Notes: generated by a model from the sequence alone, not told the origin. A stretch of 64,000 nucleotides of DNA from Litoditis marina (GCA_964036275.1 OZ038436.1:17077904-17141903); one strand, 5' to 3'. Counted from the first letter of the stretch, positions 35,943 to 49,600 are shown. Numbers and translations: made by a program.

Positions 35943-38900
35943 ATGGGAGAACTAATTCAATTGGACGTTGGTAGAAAGGTTCGAGGCTGGATAATCGACA
36001 AAAAGCTCGGAGAAGGTGCCTTCGGTGCTGTATACAAATGTTCTAACGACAAGGGAGATCTTTATGCACTTAAGGTATACCTTGTTTTCACTTATCATAG
36101 TTGTGCATAGTGTTCAGACCGATTTTGAAAGTAGAGCCTGTGGAAATAAAAAAAATTAACAAGAAAACGTTTTCAAACATGTGAATAACACGTATACAGG
36201 ATAGTTCTGCCGGTTCTTGTTGAAGAGCATTCGATCATTCACATAAAAATCACCTATGTTTCTGCAAAGTTAGTTTTCGTTCGCGCTCTGAATTCCGTAT
36301 ACTTCTTGACAAACTGTAGAGAATATTTTTGGTGAGCTAAAGTCCATTTCAAATCAGCGCTCTTTTCGAATTTCGGAGTGCATAAGTAAACATTATGAGA
36401 AAACTGTGAGTTGCGCAGCTAGTGTAAAGTTTCTATGTAAGTAGGTAAACTTTTATTAAGTATCTAAAACTTTCAGGTGGAAGGTAAAGATGAGAAGATT
36501 CAACTCTTGAAGATGGAGGTACATGTTCTGACCGAGCTGGCGAAATCTGGTGGAAGACATTTCTGTAAAATTGAAGATAAGGTGGGCGATCTAACTATAA
36601 AAAGTTTCTCGAATTCAAAATTATTTTAATAACAGAATAAACGCTTCTTCTAACAACTCACTTATTCGTTCCAAGTCTGTATTAGATGAATATGAGTACC
36701 TTCTTCATCTTTCACGTATTGATTGTGTCCTATTTTATAATTGTTTTGAGAAGTGTTTCTCATATCGTGTTCGTAGATTGTGAACATAAGAACACTATCT
36801 ATGAAATTGATCTCAATGAAATTTCAGGGACAAGTGGATAACTTCAACTACGTGGTCATGACTTTCGTAGGAATGTCCTTGGCTGATCTGAAAGCCTTGA
36901 ACGCCAAAAAGAAGTTTAGGTGAGATTGATGACTACTCTATGTTTATCATTTTGTCAAAAAGCTTCCGACGTGTGTGGAAACCTTTTGTAAATCATAATC
37001 TGAACGTAACTACATCTGGGGTATAACTACAAAACACAACACAACAGTAGTACTCTTTTTCTCAGAATTTTGCTTCATCTTGGTCCATTCAGTAATTGTG
37101 TTCTTATCATTTTCAGTTACGGTACGGCAATCTCCGTCGGTATTCAATCGCTGGAGGCACTGGAAGATATGCACGGAATCGGATATCTACATCGAGATGT
37201 GAAACCCGGCAACTACACCATTGGAAGAGCGGAGCTGGGCGAACTCAGAAAGGTTTCTATATATAGTGCCGGTCATTCCCACTGAGACTTGGCAGCGTGC
37301 CAATGAATATTTCAGGCCATTTTTCACCACTTTGCCGTTCTTGAAAAAAACTGAAACTCTCTGTTAGCGGTTGTTCTGTTTCATAAGAAGGCGTAAAACA
37401 AAATATTCTTCAAAATACTCATGTTTTCTCTAAGAAATGGGCATCCGAAAATCTGGGCACGATGCCAATGGGTCTCAGTGGGAATGAAACGAACTATACT
37501 TCCTTCCGCGCTGTCGTGAACAATTACAGTATGACTTCAAAATTGCAGTTTCTTCTTGGTGCAGGAATTGAGAACACACTTCACGATTTTGCACTATACC
37601 CTCGTGAACATTACCGACCAAAAACAAGTGGAGTCGAATTTTCTCCGAAAAACAATCATTAGAAAGCAAGCGGGTTAATCTGATAATTTTTTGGTTCAAA
37701 TCCTGATTGATTTTTTCACAGGTGTACGTGCTGGATTTCGGAATGGCACGAAAGTTCGTGCACGACAATGGTACGATCAAGAAGCCGCGCAACGTGGCCG
37801 GATTCAGAGGAACAGTCAAATACGCCCCCGTCTCTTGTCATGCTCAGAGGTAAAATCTTGTTTCTGAGGAAACTAATAGAACTCTTCGGAAACGCTTGTA
37901 TTTTTTATAGGCATGCGAACCAAACCATGCTCTGAGAGGTGATTGTTTCACCAGCCAACGTCATCCTAAATGTTGAGTTGCATACTGTGACATACCACGC
38001 AGCGAAGACTAGCACTATGGGGTTTAGGAGAATAGTTGTGGATTCTGTTAGTAGGTTGTATGTTGTTCTATATTGCTGTGTTTGTAGTTTAATCCCGTTG
38101 ATTTTCGGTCGAAGTACATAATTTTGTCGAAATTCAAATGAAACTAGAGCGATGTATTGATAACTTCAAATAGTTAATCTATCCAAAGTTTCCGCTTATA
38201 TTCAATGATGAAAGTATGTTTTCCAGGGAATTGTGTCGCCAAGATGACTGTGAGACTTGGCTTTACATGATAGTCGAACTCACCAAGGGAGGTCTTCCTT
38301 GGAAGAACATGTCTGACATTCAACAGGTCAGCCTTCAAACTCAGGAACGACAGCGGGAAAATTGAAGTATCGCCCCCACTTTAGTTGAGTCCCCCCCGTA
38401 GCACTTCAACCCCCCACCCAAGCTGAAACCTGAAAATCTAGGAGAGGGGGGGGGGTCAAAAATCAACTTCGACATTTACTATTTACCCCCCACTTGGGTC
38501 GGCGGGGGGTAGAACTTCAATGGTGGGGGCCAAACTTCAACGACTTCAATGGTGGGGAGTCAAACTTCAACGAGTGGGGGGCTGAACTTCAATACCGGAA
38601 ATGTTTACTTTTTACCCCCCACCCTCAAACTTTTGTATTGCAAGTGATAAATTGAATTATCACCCCCGGTGGGGGGGGGGTCAAACTACAATTCACCAAA
38701 CGCAATACCAATTTAGAAAGGTGGGGGGTAAAAAGTCAATGTTCCCACGGCAGCGCAGAACTATACATGTTTATCATCTTATCGTCAACAACACGTGTTA
38801 CACTTGTCAAAAGTTGCCACCCGAACTTATCGCATTGTAAAGCTAGTTATCGAGCTTTTAGTTCGTAATAAACAAGCCAAAGTATTGTATAGTATTTCTG

Positions 38901-40262
38901 AAACAGCCAATTCATTACTTACCTGGATATCTTGTTATGTCAATTTTTGTTAACCGTAGTTTTTGCAGATCGGTAACGAGAAAAGATCGATTCGAACGGA
39001 CGAGCTATCGACGAAGCGAATGTTCGGAGGGTAGGTTAACCAAATGGGGTTATGAAAGTAGAAATTCACAACGAAAGCGGAATTCTGAGTGAACACTAAA
39101 TCGAGATAGGATGGAAACTGAATTTCACGATGTTAATGAATTTTTGAAAAGAAAGTGAAGAACGAAAGCGTAGTAGCTGATCAAAATCGTACATATCTCC
39201 CAATCAGTCACATCAGATGAGTTCAGTTGCAATACATTAGTGAACAATCAAACTGCTATGTTTTGCATGGAACATTTCAATTCAATATTGTTTAGCTGTC
39301 CTCGTGAATACATCGATCTGATGAAGACTATCGATGGAGGTCAATTCTTCGCGGAACCCGACTATCCGAGAATGTACTATCTTCTCAAACAGGCTATGAA
39401 GAATTGTGGCGCCAAGGTACAGAAATTACGAAAAAAAAAAGAAGTATTAGCTGTAGTCATGCTTCCCACTTTGTTGGAGAATAATTCGATCGTGAAGGCT
39501 AAAAAATAATATAGAACCGTATTGCGATATAAGACAGTTTGACTTTAAAATGTGGTTATTCTAAAGAAGTTAGGCAGATCTACAGGCGCAGCTCTCTCAT
39601 TCCCGATTTCATGTTTTGTTCTTAATTATTTTATTCCTTGAAACCGTATCATTTTTTGTAGTAGCGTTGTTCTGATTTCAGGAATTCCCCTACGACTGGG
39701 AGGACTACTTGAACAATAAAATGAAGAAGGCCAAAGAAGAAAAGGTATAGTCTGTTCCATTTAGACATAATGCTTCACAGTAAAATTTTGAATCTTTCTG
39801 ACCAACTTTCGGTAAAACTTCAATTTTTAATCTTTTGCAGAATAAGAAAGAAGAACCAAAGAAAAAGGAGGAACCAAAGAAAGAGAAGAAGAAGAGCGAG
39901 AAAGAGGAGGAAAAGAAGGAGGAGGAAGAGGAAGGCAGCAAGAAGGTTGGTTCACTCATCATACTAGATAAATGAAGATGTGCATTTGAAGGCTTTTGTT
40001 GGGCTGTTTTAACTTAGTTGGTGATCACAAACTTCGGCCGTTACATCTTTTGTGATTGTAGTATATTTGTTTGGAGAAAAAACTTTTTTTTCATCAACCT
40101 CATAAAACCAGACAGGAAATTATTGGTGTAATTAGGTGAGAGCAATAGGTCAGTCAAAATGAGTTAGTTCAAATAATTCCCTATTTTTGCGCATTTTGGA
40201 AAATTCGATATTGATTACTGATTTTGGCACATTTTTTTTAGGAGGAGGAAGAAAAGGAATGA
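35943..40262 (+). CDS. CK1/TTBK-like protein kinase with Lys/Glu-rich tail
   Basis: Ser/Thr kinase of the casein kinase 1 group, closest in look to the nematode-expanded tau-tubulin-kinase-like family. Eleven exons: 35943-36074, 36477-36581, 36828-36919, 37117-37252, 37722-37849, 38227-38326, 38969-39030, 39296-39416, 39682-39744, 39841-39945, 40242-40262; 354 aa. Glycine loop GEGAFGAVY at 23-31, ATP lysine K44 in YALK, catalytic HRDVKPGN at 135-142, DFGMAR from 160. All key catalytic residues are present, so it should be active. The last 65 residues are almost only Lys and Glu. ATG lies five bases after a CTTCCAG acceptor. Many nematode members of this family act in the male germ line; that is inference here. 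Confidence 0.92.
37273..37487. mobile_element. MITE, CATTCCCACTGAGAC ends (copy 2)
   Basis: 215 bp in the kinase intron between exons 4 and 5. It starts CATTCCCACTGAGACTTGG and ends CTCAGTGGGAATG, inverted ends. The inner motifs GGCAGCGTGCCAATGA and GGGCACGATGCCAATGG are also mirror-related. It matches 1931-2148 along its length; a fragment with the same end lies at 51425-51465. Confidence 0.75.
38380..38735. repeat. G-run/C-run minisatellite in a kinase intron
   Basis: Repeated short units such as GGTGGGGGGTCAAACTTCAA and ACTTCAA(T/C), alternating with C-runs (TTTACCCCCCAC) on the same strand. Homopolymer runs of six to nine G or C recur about every 20-60 bases. It lies in the intron after exon 6. 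Confidence 0.75.
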
Positions 40263-40286
40263 ACCAGTGCCCAGTAGACCTCCGAG

Positions 40287-40292
40287 AATAAA
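40287..40292 (+). terminator. Polyadenylation signal of the kinase gene
   Basis: AATAAA 25 bases after the stop codon. Confidence 0.65.
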
Positions 40293-40643
40293 TGTTCTAA
40301 GAAATTGTTTCGATGTACAATATATATAATCGAGAACAGCATGCTCTAATATGAAAACCACAATCAAACTGTACATGAGAATTTGATCACTCAGAGGCGT
40401 GCGTCATTTTCTGAAAAAATTTCTGGAGTTGAAATTGCTCTTGATAAGGAAAACATTTGTTTCCGGTAGTGTCAATCATTAAACTTGTTCCTGCCGATTT
40501 ACTCAGACCTATGCACAATAAACAACAAGATGATGTCATCCTGCAATGTTCCTATTTTATATATTGTTTTTGTGTTTATTTGGTGCGCAACCCGGCCAGA
40601 CTGACAAATTGACATGTTTGTATTCCTCCATTCCGCGTCTCAT

Positions 40644-43600
40644 ATGGGCACGATGTTACCGCTCATCCTTCTCGCTACTTTATGTGCTACCTTTCAGGCT
40701 AGGGTGTGTTATTTGAACTCGTATCTTCAGAATAAAATGTATCATGTATAGTCTTTATCATTCTTACGTGAAGTTAATAAATGTTTCTACTAATGACCTA
40801 GATCACGGCCAACATGCGAGTTCAATTTTTTAATTTACAAGTAGCAGACAAGTATAACTCTCTACTTGGTGAGCGAGAAACTAGTTTTCAACCTATTGAC
40901 CATAAAGTAATAAACCCACATACAGAATTCTTGGCTTTCAGAAAAACACTTTAGAATTTTAACTTTCACCGAAAATATGAAATCCTTGACCAAAAGTATC
41001 TGTAGACTACAAGTTCGTGCATTTTTCATGGCCTTTTCTAGGAAAATGACCCAACGAACAGGTTATTGAAGTATCTGATGGAAGAAAGACGGGGAAAGGG
41101 GTTGGAGTGGCTATCCGAACTATGCGACGATTTTGGACATAGAATGACCGGATCGGTCGCACTGGAACAGTCAGTTTTTGATTTCGTTTCTACGAATGAA
41201 CACGAAAACAAGTGAATGTTTTCTAGTTTTCAAATACTGATCATCTGTTGTTTTATTTACGTGGACTAGTACAGTCCACCGTGAACAAGAGAACTAATTT
41301 TTCTCTCCACAAAAATACATATATTACAGAACCAAGCCGCGTCTCACAGTTCGTTTCAAAAAAACTGTTCTTCTTACTGCGAGTGTTCCCGAGATTATAA
41401 ATTATCTTGAATCCGTTATATTTAGAGCAATAGATCACACCATGTCTTCTCTACGCTCTGATGGGCTGACGGTTCACTCGGAACCAGTCCCCGGGCTACC
41501 AAAATGGATAAGAGGAGACGATAGGGCATTTATAAAAGGTACAAGTTCTGGTCTACAATTGTATTACACTATTTCATGAAGAATTTCACTTTCTGACCGA
41601 ATTCTGCAACTGTTTCATTAAACTTTCAAAAAGCTGGCTGGATCTGAGTTATAGTTTGCACTTGAGACGCAGCACAGTTTTGCAGTTGACCGGAAGACTG
41701 CCGTAGTTTCTCAAAACTCTACTACGGCACAGTTATCAGAGAACTGAGTTCGGAAAAAAGGATTCAGAATCCAGAATAAGAAAAGATTTTTTCCAGAACC
41801 CCGTCTGCACCGTTTATCCATTCTGGCCATTGGTGGATCATCGCCTGGGACGGTAGAAGCACCAGTGGTAGTACTCACGAATATGGAGCAAGTTGAGGTA
41901 TGAATATGCAACTGTAGGAAATTATAATCGCGCGCAGCGCGAAGCGCTGCGTGTGAGTTGTGTTTGGTTTGGCCATTGCGCACCCATTTTTGGCTTTCAA
42001 ACAACAAAAGTCTTCAAATAAAACATTTTTTTGAAATTTAAAAAAAGAGAGAGCTAGATATCTATTCAATACATGTTGTGTGAAAAAATTAGGAGAATCG
42101 ATTGAGGTTGAAAAAAGTTATGCTGTTGTGTCGTTATGAAAATTTCCGTTGTCCCTCGTCGCTCGGAGCGCGGAGCGCGTCCCTCGTCCAATGTCCGCAT
42201 AGAAAATTATTTTTTTAACTACTGAACCGATTCGGCTGAAACTTGGCACACATGCGTAAAGCCCAAAGTCAGCTCGGCCCCCAAAGTTTGGTGTTGTCAC
42301 GTTTTGTTTGACGCTTGGCGCGGGCGCCAATAGGCGCCAGTAGCTGGAAAATATGTGTTCCCACGGATGAAATGCTCCGAAATTTTGCACAGAGGTTAGA
42401 TTAGTTAATCTCAGCCTTCTCTGGAAATTTGGTGTCATGGTTTATATTTGGCGCCAAACGCTGGCGCCCAGTGGCGCCACATTAGAACAACGCAAGTAGG
42501 GTAACGAGCAAAATGTTCCACAGATGTCTGAACTATGAACATAGTTGACGAATACGGCTACATTTCTTCGACATTCTGCGCCAATACGGTACTTTATCCG
42601 CCAAATGGCGCCAAAATTGAAAATAGGGTTTCTGAACCAAAAAACAGTCGGAAATTGTGCTAATTGGTTGAGGCCATTCATTCCAAGTTATTTGTTACTA
42701 ATTAGAGTAACATGTTCTATATCTGGCGCCAATGGCTGGCGCCCGTTCGCGCCGATTGAGAAAAGATTTTCTTTGTACTGTAATGACGCAGATTTTTCAC
42801 AATACTCAGATTTCAATTAACGAAGCGGAAAAAGGCTGTTTTTGAACCAGTTTGTCAATCACGCCTGTTTTACAGGTTAATAAAGGGGGGCTGAAAGGAA
42901 AACGAATTTAGGTGCCCTGACCCATCGACGGGGCACCTAAATAAAGGACTGTGGCAGAGAAAAAGACAAGCGCGCCTCAATGCTAAAACGTGGCAGCCCG
43001 CCGCTCTTGAATTTTTGATTCCGCGACAACTCGTCCCCGCGCGTCGCGTGTGCGACAACTCGTCCCCCTTCATGCGACAACTCGTCCCCAATGTTTTATC
43101 ACAAAAGTAGCTGAAAACTATGTTCAAAGCGAAATTAAATTTTGTAAAGTTTCCTGCCTATTACTGAATACAAATTAACCATAAATACATTCGAAAAATT
43201 AATTTAATCGTCACCTATTGGAGAGAAAGCAAGAAGTTCATGAAAATTGTGATAATTATAGCAAAATGTGATCTATCGTTCGTAATTTTAATTGTTTCCT
43301 ATCTCTAAGGTTGTATACAGTCTTTAGTATAAACTATAACCTAGTTACTACTTCAATTCTTAAGTTTTAACCTAGTTTGAGCAATATTTGAGGTGGGGAC
43401 GAGTTGTCGCATCTGCGGGGACGAGTTGTCGCACGCAACGCGGGGACGAGTTGTCCGTAAACGGAATTTTTATGCGTAAATTTTATATGTTTGTATTTAC
43501 TTTGTTTTTGTTAAATGTAATTCATGTTTTTCATAATATTTTTTGATCAATTCGATCTAGAGGCAGTTATAGATCCTGTCTGAAAACGAAACACAATGAA

Positions 43601-46600
43601 AATACCTTTTTATCAGGTTTTATTCGATTTCCAGATTTTGCTTGTTCTCGTTAAAATATTAGTTTTCGTCAAACTCACTTCTGTCTTAGCTTTTGAGTAT
43701 TGCTAACCACAGTGTATTGATAAGTTTATGTTTATTTACTACCAATCGTTTGCTCGAACCAGCAAAACGCGAATCCTCCAACCAGCTTGATAATTATGCA
43801 ATCCGCAACTCGCTTGATAATTATGGGTGGTGGTTTTACTCTATTCCTCTTCTCCACTTATTTATACGATACTAGGCGTCAGTTTATTCAGTTTGTTTGC
43901 AGGTTATCTTTTTCGGTGTCGAGGACGTTGTTCAAGAATATTCAAAATGATCGAACTACGCCTACTTCTTGCCTGGTGATATCGGAAAGACCCGGATGAA
44001 CGGACGATGTTTTATTCTTATCTAGACTAATCAGGTTGGTAAAACACGTTTTCGCATTGTGCATGGGAAAGCGAGCAATTCTCTCATTTGTTGGTTTATT
44101 AGCGGTAACTGGCAGAAGCACAGAAAAGTGTATTGTGCAACATTTCAATGAATACATTATGATTGAGAAATTGAGGTTACTTTTTAATTTTGCTCAAATA
44201 CCCTGCTATTTGAATTTACGAAGTACGACCACAGAACTTTTCTGTTTTGCCAATTTTGATAAAGATTTATTCGATGTCTCCTAATCGTTTTTGGTGGAAA
44301 GTTGCCTGATTTGAGACGAAAACATGGAAATAATCCAAATTTGTAACAGGTATACTATCTAAACTCCTTTTTTTATTAGAATGTCTTGAAACCTGAACTA
44401 AATGTTGGTATGCATTTCCTTTTTGAAACGGTCCAGCAAAAATACGGTTTATGTTGCACAGTGGAAAGTATCATTAGATTATTTTTCAGGTCTCGTATAC
44501 ATTTTGTTCCCTGTTCTACGATCCCCTGTGACTGCGACGTTTCTGGACGACTGAAAAATCGAGCTGAAAATAAGAAGGTGAACAGTTATTTCTTCCACAT
44601 TTTTTTTCATTCTAGTAATCGGATAGTATGTGAAAAAACAATCAGGTGAATAGCGAACCGAGGGATATGGAGTAATCACTGCAGGAAAATGAACCTTTCG
44701 ATACCCGATTTTTGAGTTTATATGTGATATATTTGGTCGGTATATGGTATTACCAAAGTAGTCAAAACATCGCAACGCGGATTTTTTTCTGATCAAACCA
44801 GAGCAATTTGCTTATTTTCCATGCAAAATAAGAAAATTTTCGCTAAATTTTATCGAAAAACGGGGTTCTCGCCGTTGAATTGTTACACCTTAGTGGCTGC
44901 CATCAACTATATATTTGGTCATAGTGTTCTTAGAGTAGATAATGAAGTCACACACAAGTATGTTTTTTCTATTTCATGGAAAGGAACCCGTTTTTGAATG
45001 TATGAATGCATGATTTCACTGGTGTAGAGGTAGCCGGTTTTTTTTTCGAACAACTTGACGGTATGAATGAGCAGTAATCCTGAGTCTAGAGGGCGGTGTC
45101 CGCCATTCCGTATTCAGTTTTTATTTCTGAAGTATGTTTATACTATGCTAATTTCCTATGTTTCAGATTATCCCATGTGTGCATCGTGGGAAGGGACCAC
45201 CGTCAAAGTCGTCTTCCCCTTATCTTCACCAGATAATTTTTTCTACTAATAAACATTTTTGTTATAAGTCATGTATGTTTTTTGTATCTCATATCACAGT
45301 TGAACGAAAAGAATCCGGTTAGGACATTCTAAACAGTGGTTTTGGTTGCTTGTGGTGAGAAATTTTGTTCGACCAGAAAATATGTTGTGCACCTCAACCG
45401 AAATGTTGCAAATACATGTCCAAACAAGTATATCAATCTATGAAACGAAAAAAGTTGCTTTTTTTTTTCTCGTTCAAGAGTTGTCATTCAAATTTGGTAG
45501 TTTCCATCTGCCACATACCTGGCACAATGCCAACAACTTCCTCTGCGTGTCTAACATGCTATGAAAAAAAGTTTAAAAAATAATTGTGGGTTTCAAGAGA
45601 TTCGGATTACAACAATATGGGCATGGATCAGTTTGTCTTGAACTGGCGCTTCATTTAGGCTTTCAATTCTGCCCCCCTTTAAGGCGCCAAAAATAATTCG
45701 AACAACCCGTTGGAAAACAACTTCGTCTAGATATCAGGATGTTTGATCGTCATCAATTTTTCAAAATTCATTGTTGTTGTTCTAATCTAGGAGTGGTTGT
45801 ACTAGTACAACTAGCAAAAAGAGAACAATTCGTAAAAAGTGGGGGACCAGGAAGTGTGTGAGTTCTGTTCGGTTCCACCCTTTTCTGCCAAAAGTGAACA
45901 TTACGATGTTGTGAATGAGTGTGCAACAAAAAAAAGAACAATACATTTGTTTGCACAACGGTTCACAACGTTCTTAGGGGGAACCACTATGCACTTTTAC
46001 GTTAAAGTTATACTCTGTATATTCTGTTTCTTGTGAACCGTAGTGCAAACAAGTTTATTGTTTTTTTTCTGTTGCACAATCATTCACAACATCGTAATGT
46101 TCACTTTTGGCAGAAAAGGGTGGAACCGAACAGAACTCACACACTTCCTGGTCCCCCACTTTTTACGAATTTTTGTTGTGTTGGAGATTAGATTGCTCTG
46201 AGAAGTTGAATGGTTTAAATAGTCTATGTAGACATATCAGAGAGGAACTATCAATTTGCCTTGTTCTGCTGTGTTTGTAGTTTGGTGGCGATGCGTCGGT
46301 GTTCACCAATCAAACAGGTACTCAAACTAGGGATCTATAAACGTCTCATTCCAATATCACATTCCCTCATTTTGATGAATCTTCGTCCTAATGTCCCGTC
46401 TCATTGCCTCATTGTCCCTTCCATACGGTGCTTATGATCATGGTAAGAAATACAACAGTAGTCGACGATTGAGAGTGTGTTGTCGTGAGAGGGTGCAATT
46501 TCGAATATTTGTGGGGTATTTACGTTCCAGACCTTATTATAGACTGGTAACTTCACCAATCGTATCGTGGTACTGAACCAGAACTGGATGGGCTACAACT

Positions 46601-49600
46601 ACTCGAAAGATTTTCGGAAAGTGGCAAAGAAGGTGGGTAACCAAATGGGTACACTAGGTACCTTTTTTAGGGTTGCTGCATTACAGTAACCCAAATCCTA
46701 TTGGCTTCTATTTTGCTCCGAAATGATGTGGTTTCTTGAATTTTCTGTACGTAAAAGGGAAAACTTTCATCTCAAAACAGAATAGATGACTTTTTCAATT
46801 TTCCTCTACATTGCACATTATAGAGGTACGGTCCCTTTAGCGTTGTTTGTTGTGGGATTCTTTGCTAAGCGTCACGTGAGAGATCAACACCTGAACCGAA
46901 ATCATCCGGTGTAACTGCTATATTCTGAAATATGAAGAACGATTCCAGGTAGCGGCTCGTGGCGCAGTAGGGTTGTTGGTTCGATCCGTGACGCGTTCCT
47001 CCATTTACAGTCCGCACACAGGAAGCGGCGCAGACGGTATAGTCTCCATTATACGGACGTCAACTTCACATACAAAAAATTCCCGGCAAATATCTTCCTC
47101 ACTTATTAGTCAGACGGCGTTTTTTTTTTTACATTTTTTACTCGTGCGCCCTAAATTTTGCCAGGAAGTTTTCTTCTCGAACGGATTCTTGATAGCTGTA
47201 ATTACGTTCAAACAAGACATTTTATTTGGATAACTACACAGGGACGTGTTATGGAACAGTCTCAATTTCCGGGTCACGTTTCACGTGACTTAACTCGTGC
47301 TCACGAGTTCAGGATCCCCCATTCCTGCCGCTTGTCTGACCATAGAAGAGGCCGAAATGATCCATCGCTGGAGAAAGAGGGGAAAGGAAGTTGTCATCAA
47401 GATGGACATCACATCTATGCCGGTGCCCGAACCAGTTATCAGCCGAAATATCGTTTTTGAAGTGAAAGGTGAGACTTTCTCTTCAATTTTTCTTGTCTTC
47501 CAGTTCCATTCGTTTGCATTACAAGATAACGACTATATCTACTCAAGTCTAGTTTTAACCAACTATCTTGCTGGTTAGCGTTCAAGTTGGTTAAATAGAG
47601 CATTTTCACAAAAATATGTTTTACTTCTTACCCTCAAACCTTAGGATTTGTAGAGTAATGATACTGCATCGAGTCACAAAAAATAAACTCTTCTGTTACG
47701 TGTTCTAGAAATGCCGAAATTTGGTGAACAGAGCTGCTTAGCTGTTGTTGTGACATTTACAAATCTGAGTAACACTTAGGGTATATTTTCATCAATTTTC
47801 AGGCTCGAAGTTTCCATCTGAAGTGGTTCTTCTCTCGGCTCACATCGATTCTTGGGACGTTGGTCAGGGAGCAATCGATGACGGTGGAGGTAGAAACAAT
47901 CATAATCCTCGAAAAAAATCTAGACCAACTGATATTGCAAGCAATACATCATACTCATTCATTCATAACTTCACTAATAAAGTTACCGTATACTTAGAGT
48001 AGTTAGTTAAGACTGTGTCTGCTGACTCCCGTGGCAAACCATCCGAAACTGACGTGATGAAAGAGTGTGAGAACTAAACTATAGAAGTTAGCAGTGATCA
48101 AAAACAAAGAAGTCGTACATCTTGAGAAATGAAGTCGAAAAACACATTTAAATAAAAGGTACACAAGTCTTGTAAACTTTAGGCATGGCGGCAATGAGGG
48201 AAGCGATACTGGCAATCTCTCATTTCGCACGATTGAACTCTTCACTAGCACCGAAAAGGTGAAATATGCTTTAAATATTTCTAAAAATACAGCGAACGTA
48301 GACTGGTTTTTTTAACAGAAACATCTCATTTTTTACTCACTCGATTATTTCAGGAGAATAATTTTGGTAGCAAGTATTTCTGGCGTGGTAGCAGTTTCTT
48401 GGAACTTAAGTTGACAAGATTCTCCTTAGTAGTATATAATAGTCAATATCTTAGAATCTTTTGAACATCTCTGATGGATAACTACTTGCAAACCTTCAGT
48501 TTCGTTGCATATTAAACTCTTAGCATTAGTTTCGCTTTTTATTTATAAAACGAATACGAAATTATGATGGATTTTCGGTTTTTGTAGAACCATCCGAGGT
48601 GTTTTCTGGACGGCCGAGGAGCAGGACATGATGGGGGCCAAACAGTACTTCAACGACCATTTCAATAGGTCAGAATGGTGTTTTATACTCGTTCTATAGT
48701 CTCTTTCATTCCTACTCTGAATTCTACGGTATTGCTACAAGATACTTGCTATCAGTTGGAATGAGAATCAAGACCAACACGTCGAAAAATGGCCGAGCAA
48801 TCGCAGGGAGACTATACATTTTATTCACAAATACAGTTGGCGATACTTCTGAGTTCGTATGCTATAAGATCCCGGCACCTTATGTTTCTCATCTCTTACA
48901 TCCCGGCGGGATGTAAGAGCAGAGAAATAGGGTATGTTTGAGGAGACGCAGGATGGGATGAAGAGACCGGGATCTTCTAGCATACGTACTCTGTACGTCT
49001 TGCATAACTTGCCATCTGCTTCGATAGGTGGGGTGACCTTGTTGTAGTTTGATCGCGCAACACACCGTACTTCAAGCATTCTGCCAGAAAACCAACGGGA
49101 TTAAAGTACAAACACAGCGGTATACGGCAACATACACCGTACAGACAACCGAATGTACAGATGCATATATCATGCGGTGAAGTGATAATCCTTCCACTAC
49201 TTATAGGTCAGACGAGAAGTTTGTGTTCGTCTCCGAGACAGATCAGGGCGCCTTCAAACCGTTCAATTATCACTCCAAACTCCGGTTTACCGGCAGCGAG
49301 GCTCAACGGAAAACACTAGAGAAGATAGTGACAACCTTGAATGAGAGAAATATTCCACTACGGGTGGAGAAAAACGATCGACAGGTCCGCCTCATAAACA
49401 AAATTATCATTGAATGGTAGTTGGAAAGTATCAGAATTTCTAACCTGCTTCGAACATGTTTCCCGCCTAACTTATCAGCTCTCGATAAGACATAACCGAA
49501 AACAATTTCATGGAAAAATAACAGTCCGTAATTGCCTCGAGACGATGTCACAGTTCTGTATCGTCCGTAGCATTATCAGTTGTAATAGTATCCCAAGAAA

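Larger units (their letters stand above)
41898..46542 (+). other. 4.6-kb repeat-filled intron of the M28 gene
   Basis: All other introns of this gene are under about 750 bases. This one splits two exons that join in phase 0 and correspond to adjacent family blocks, so nothing essential is missing. It holds GGCGCC-rich modules, a hairpin at 42906, a foldback at 43010-43470, an AT-rich stretch from 43480 to 45780 with no gene recognised, and a long inverted repeat at 45829-46170. Confidence 0.75.

Noticed and set aside
41711..42438. Minus-strand frames in the M28 intron
   Set aside because: They cross GGCGCC repeat modules or an M28 exon in the wrong strand and have no domain.
43023..43456. 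CRISPR-like repeated 16-mers
   Set aside because: Only three copies per side, in opposite orientations and with unequal spacers, in a eukaryotic intron; a foldback element explains it.
46949..47036. tRNA-like string (GGCTCGTGGCGCAGTAGG then GGTTCGATCC)
   Set aside because: It is coding sequence of the M28 peptidase exon (VAARGAVGLLVRSV...), conserved in the family; the resemblance is chance.
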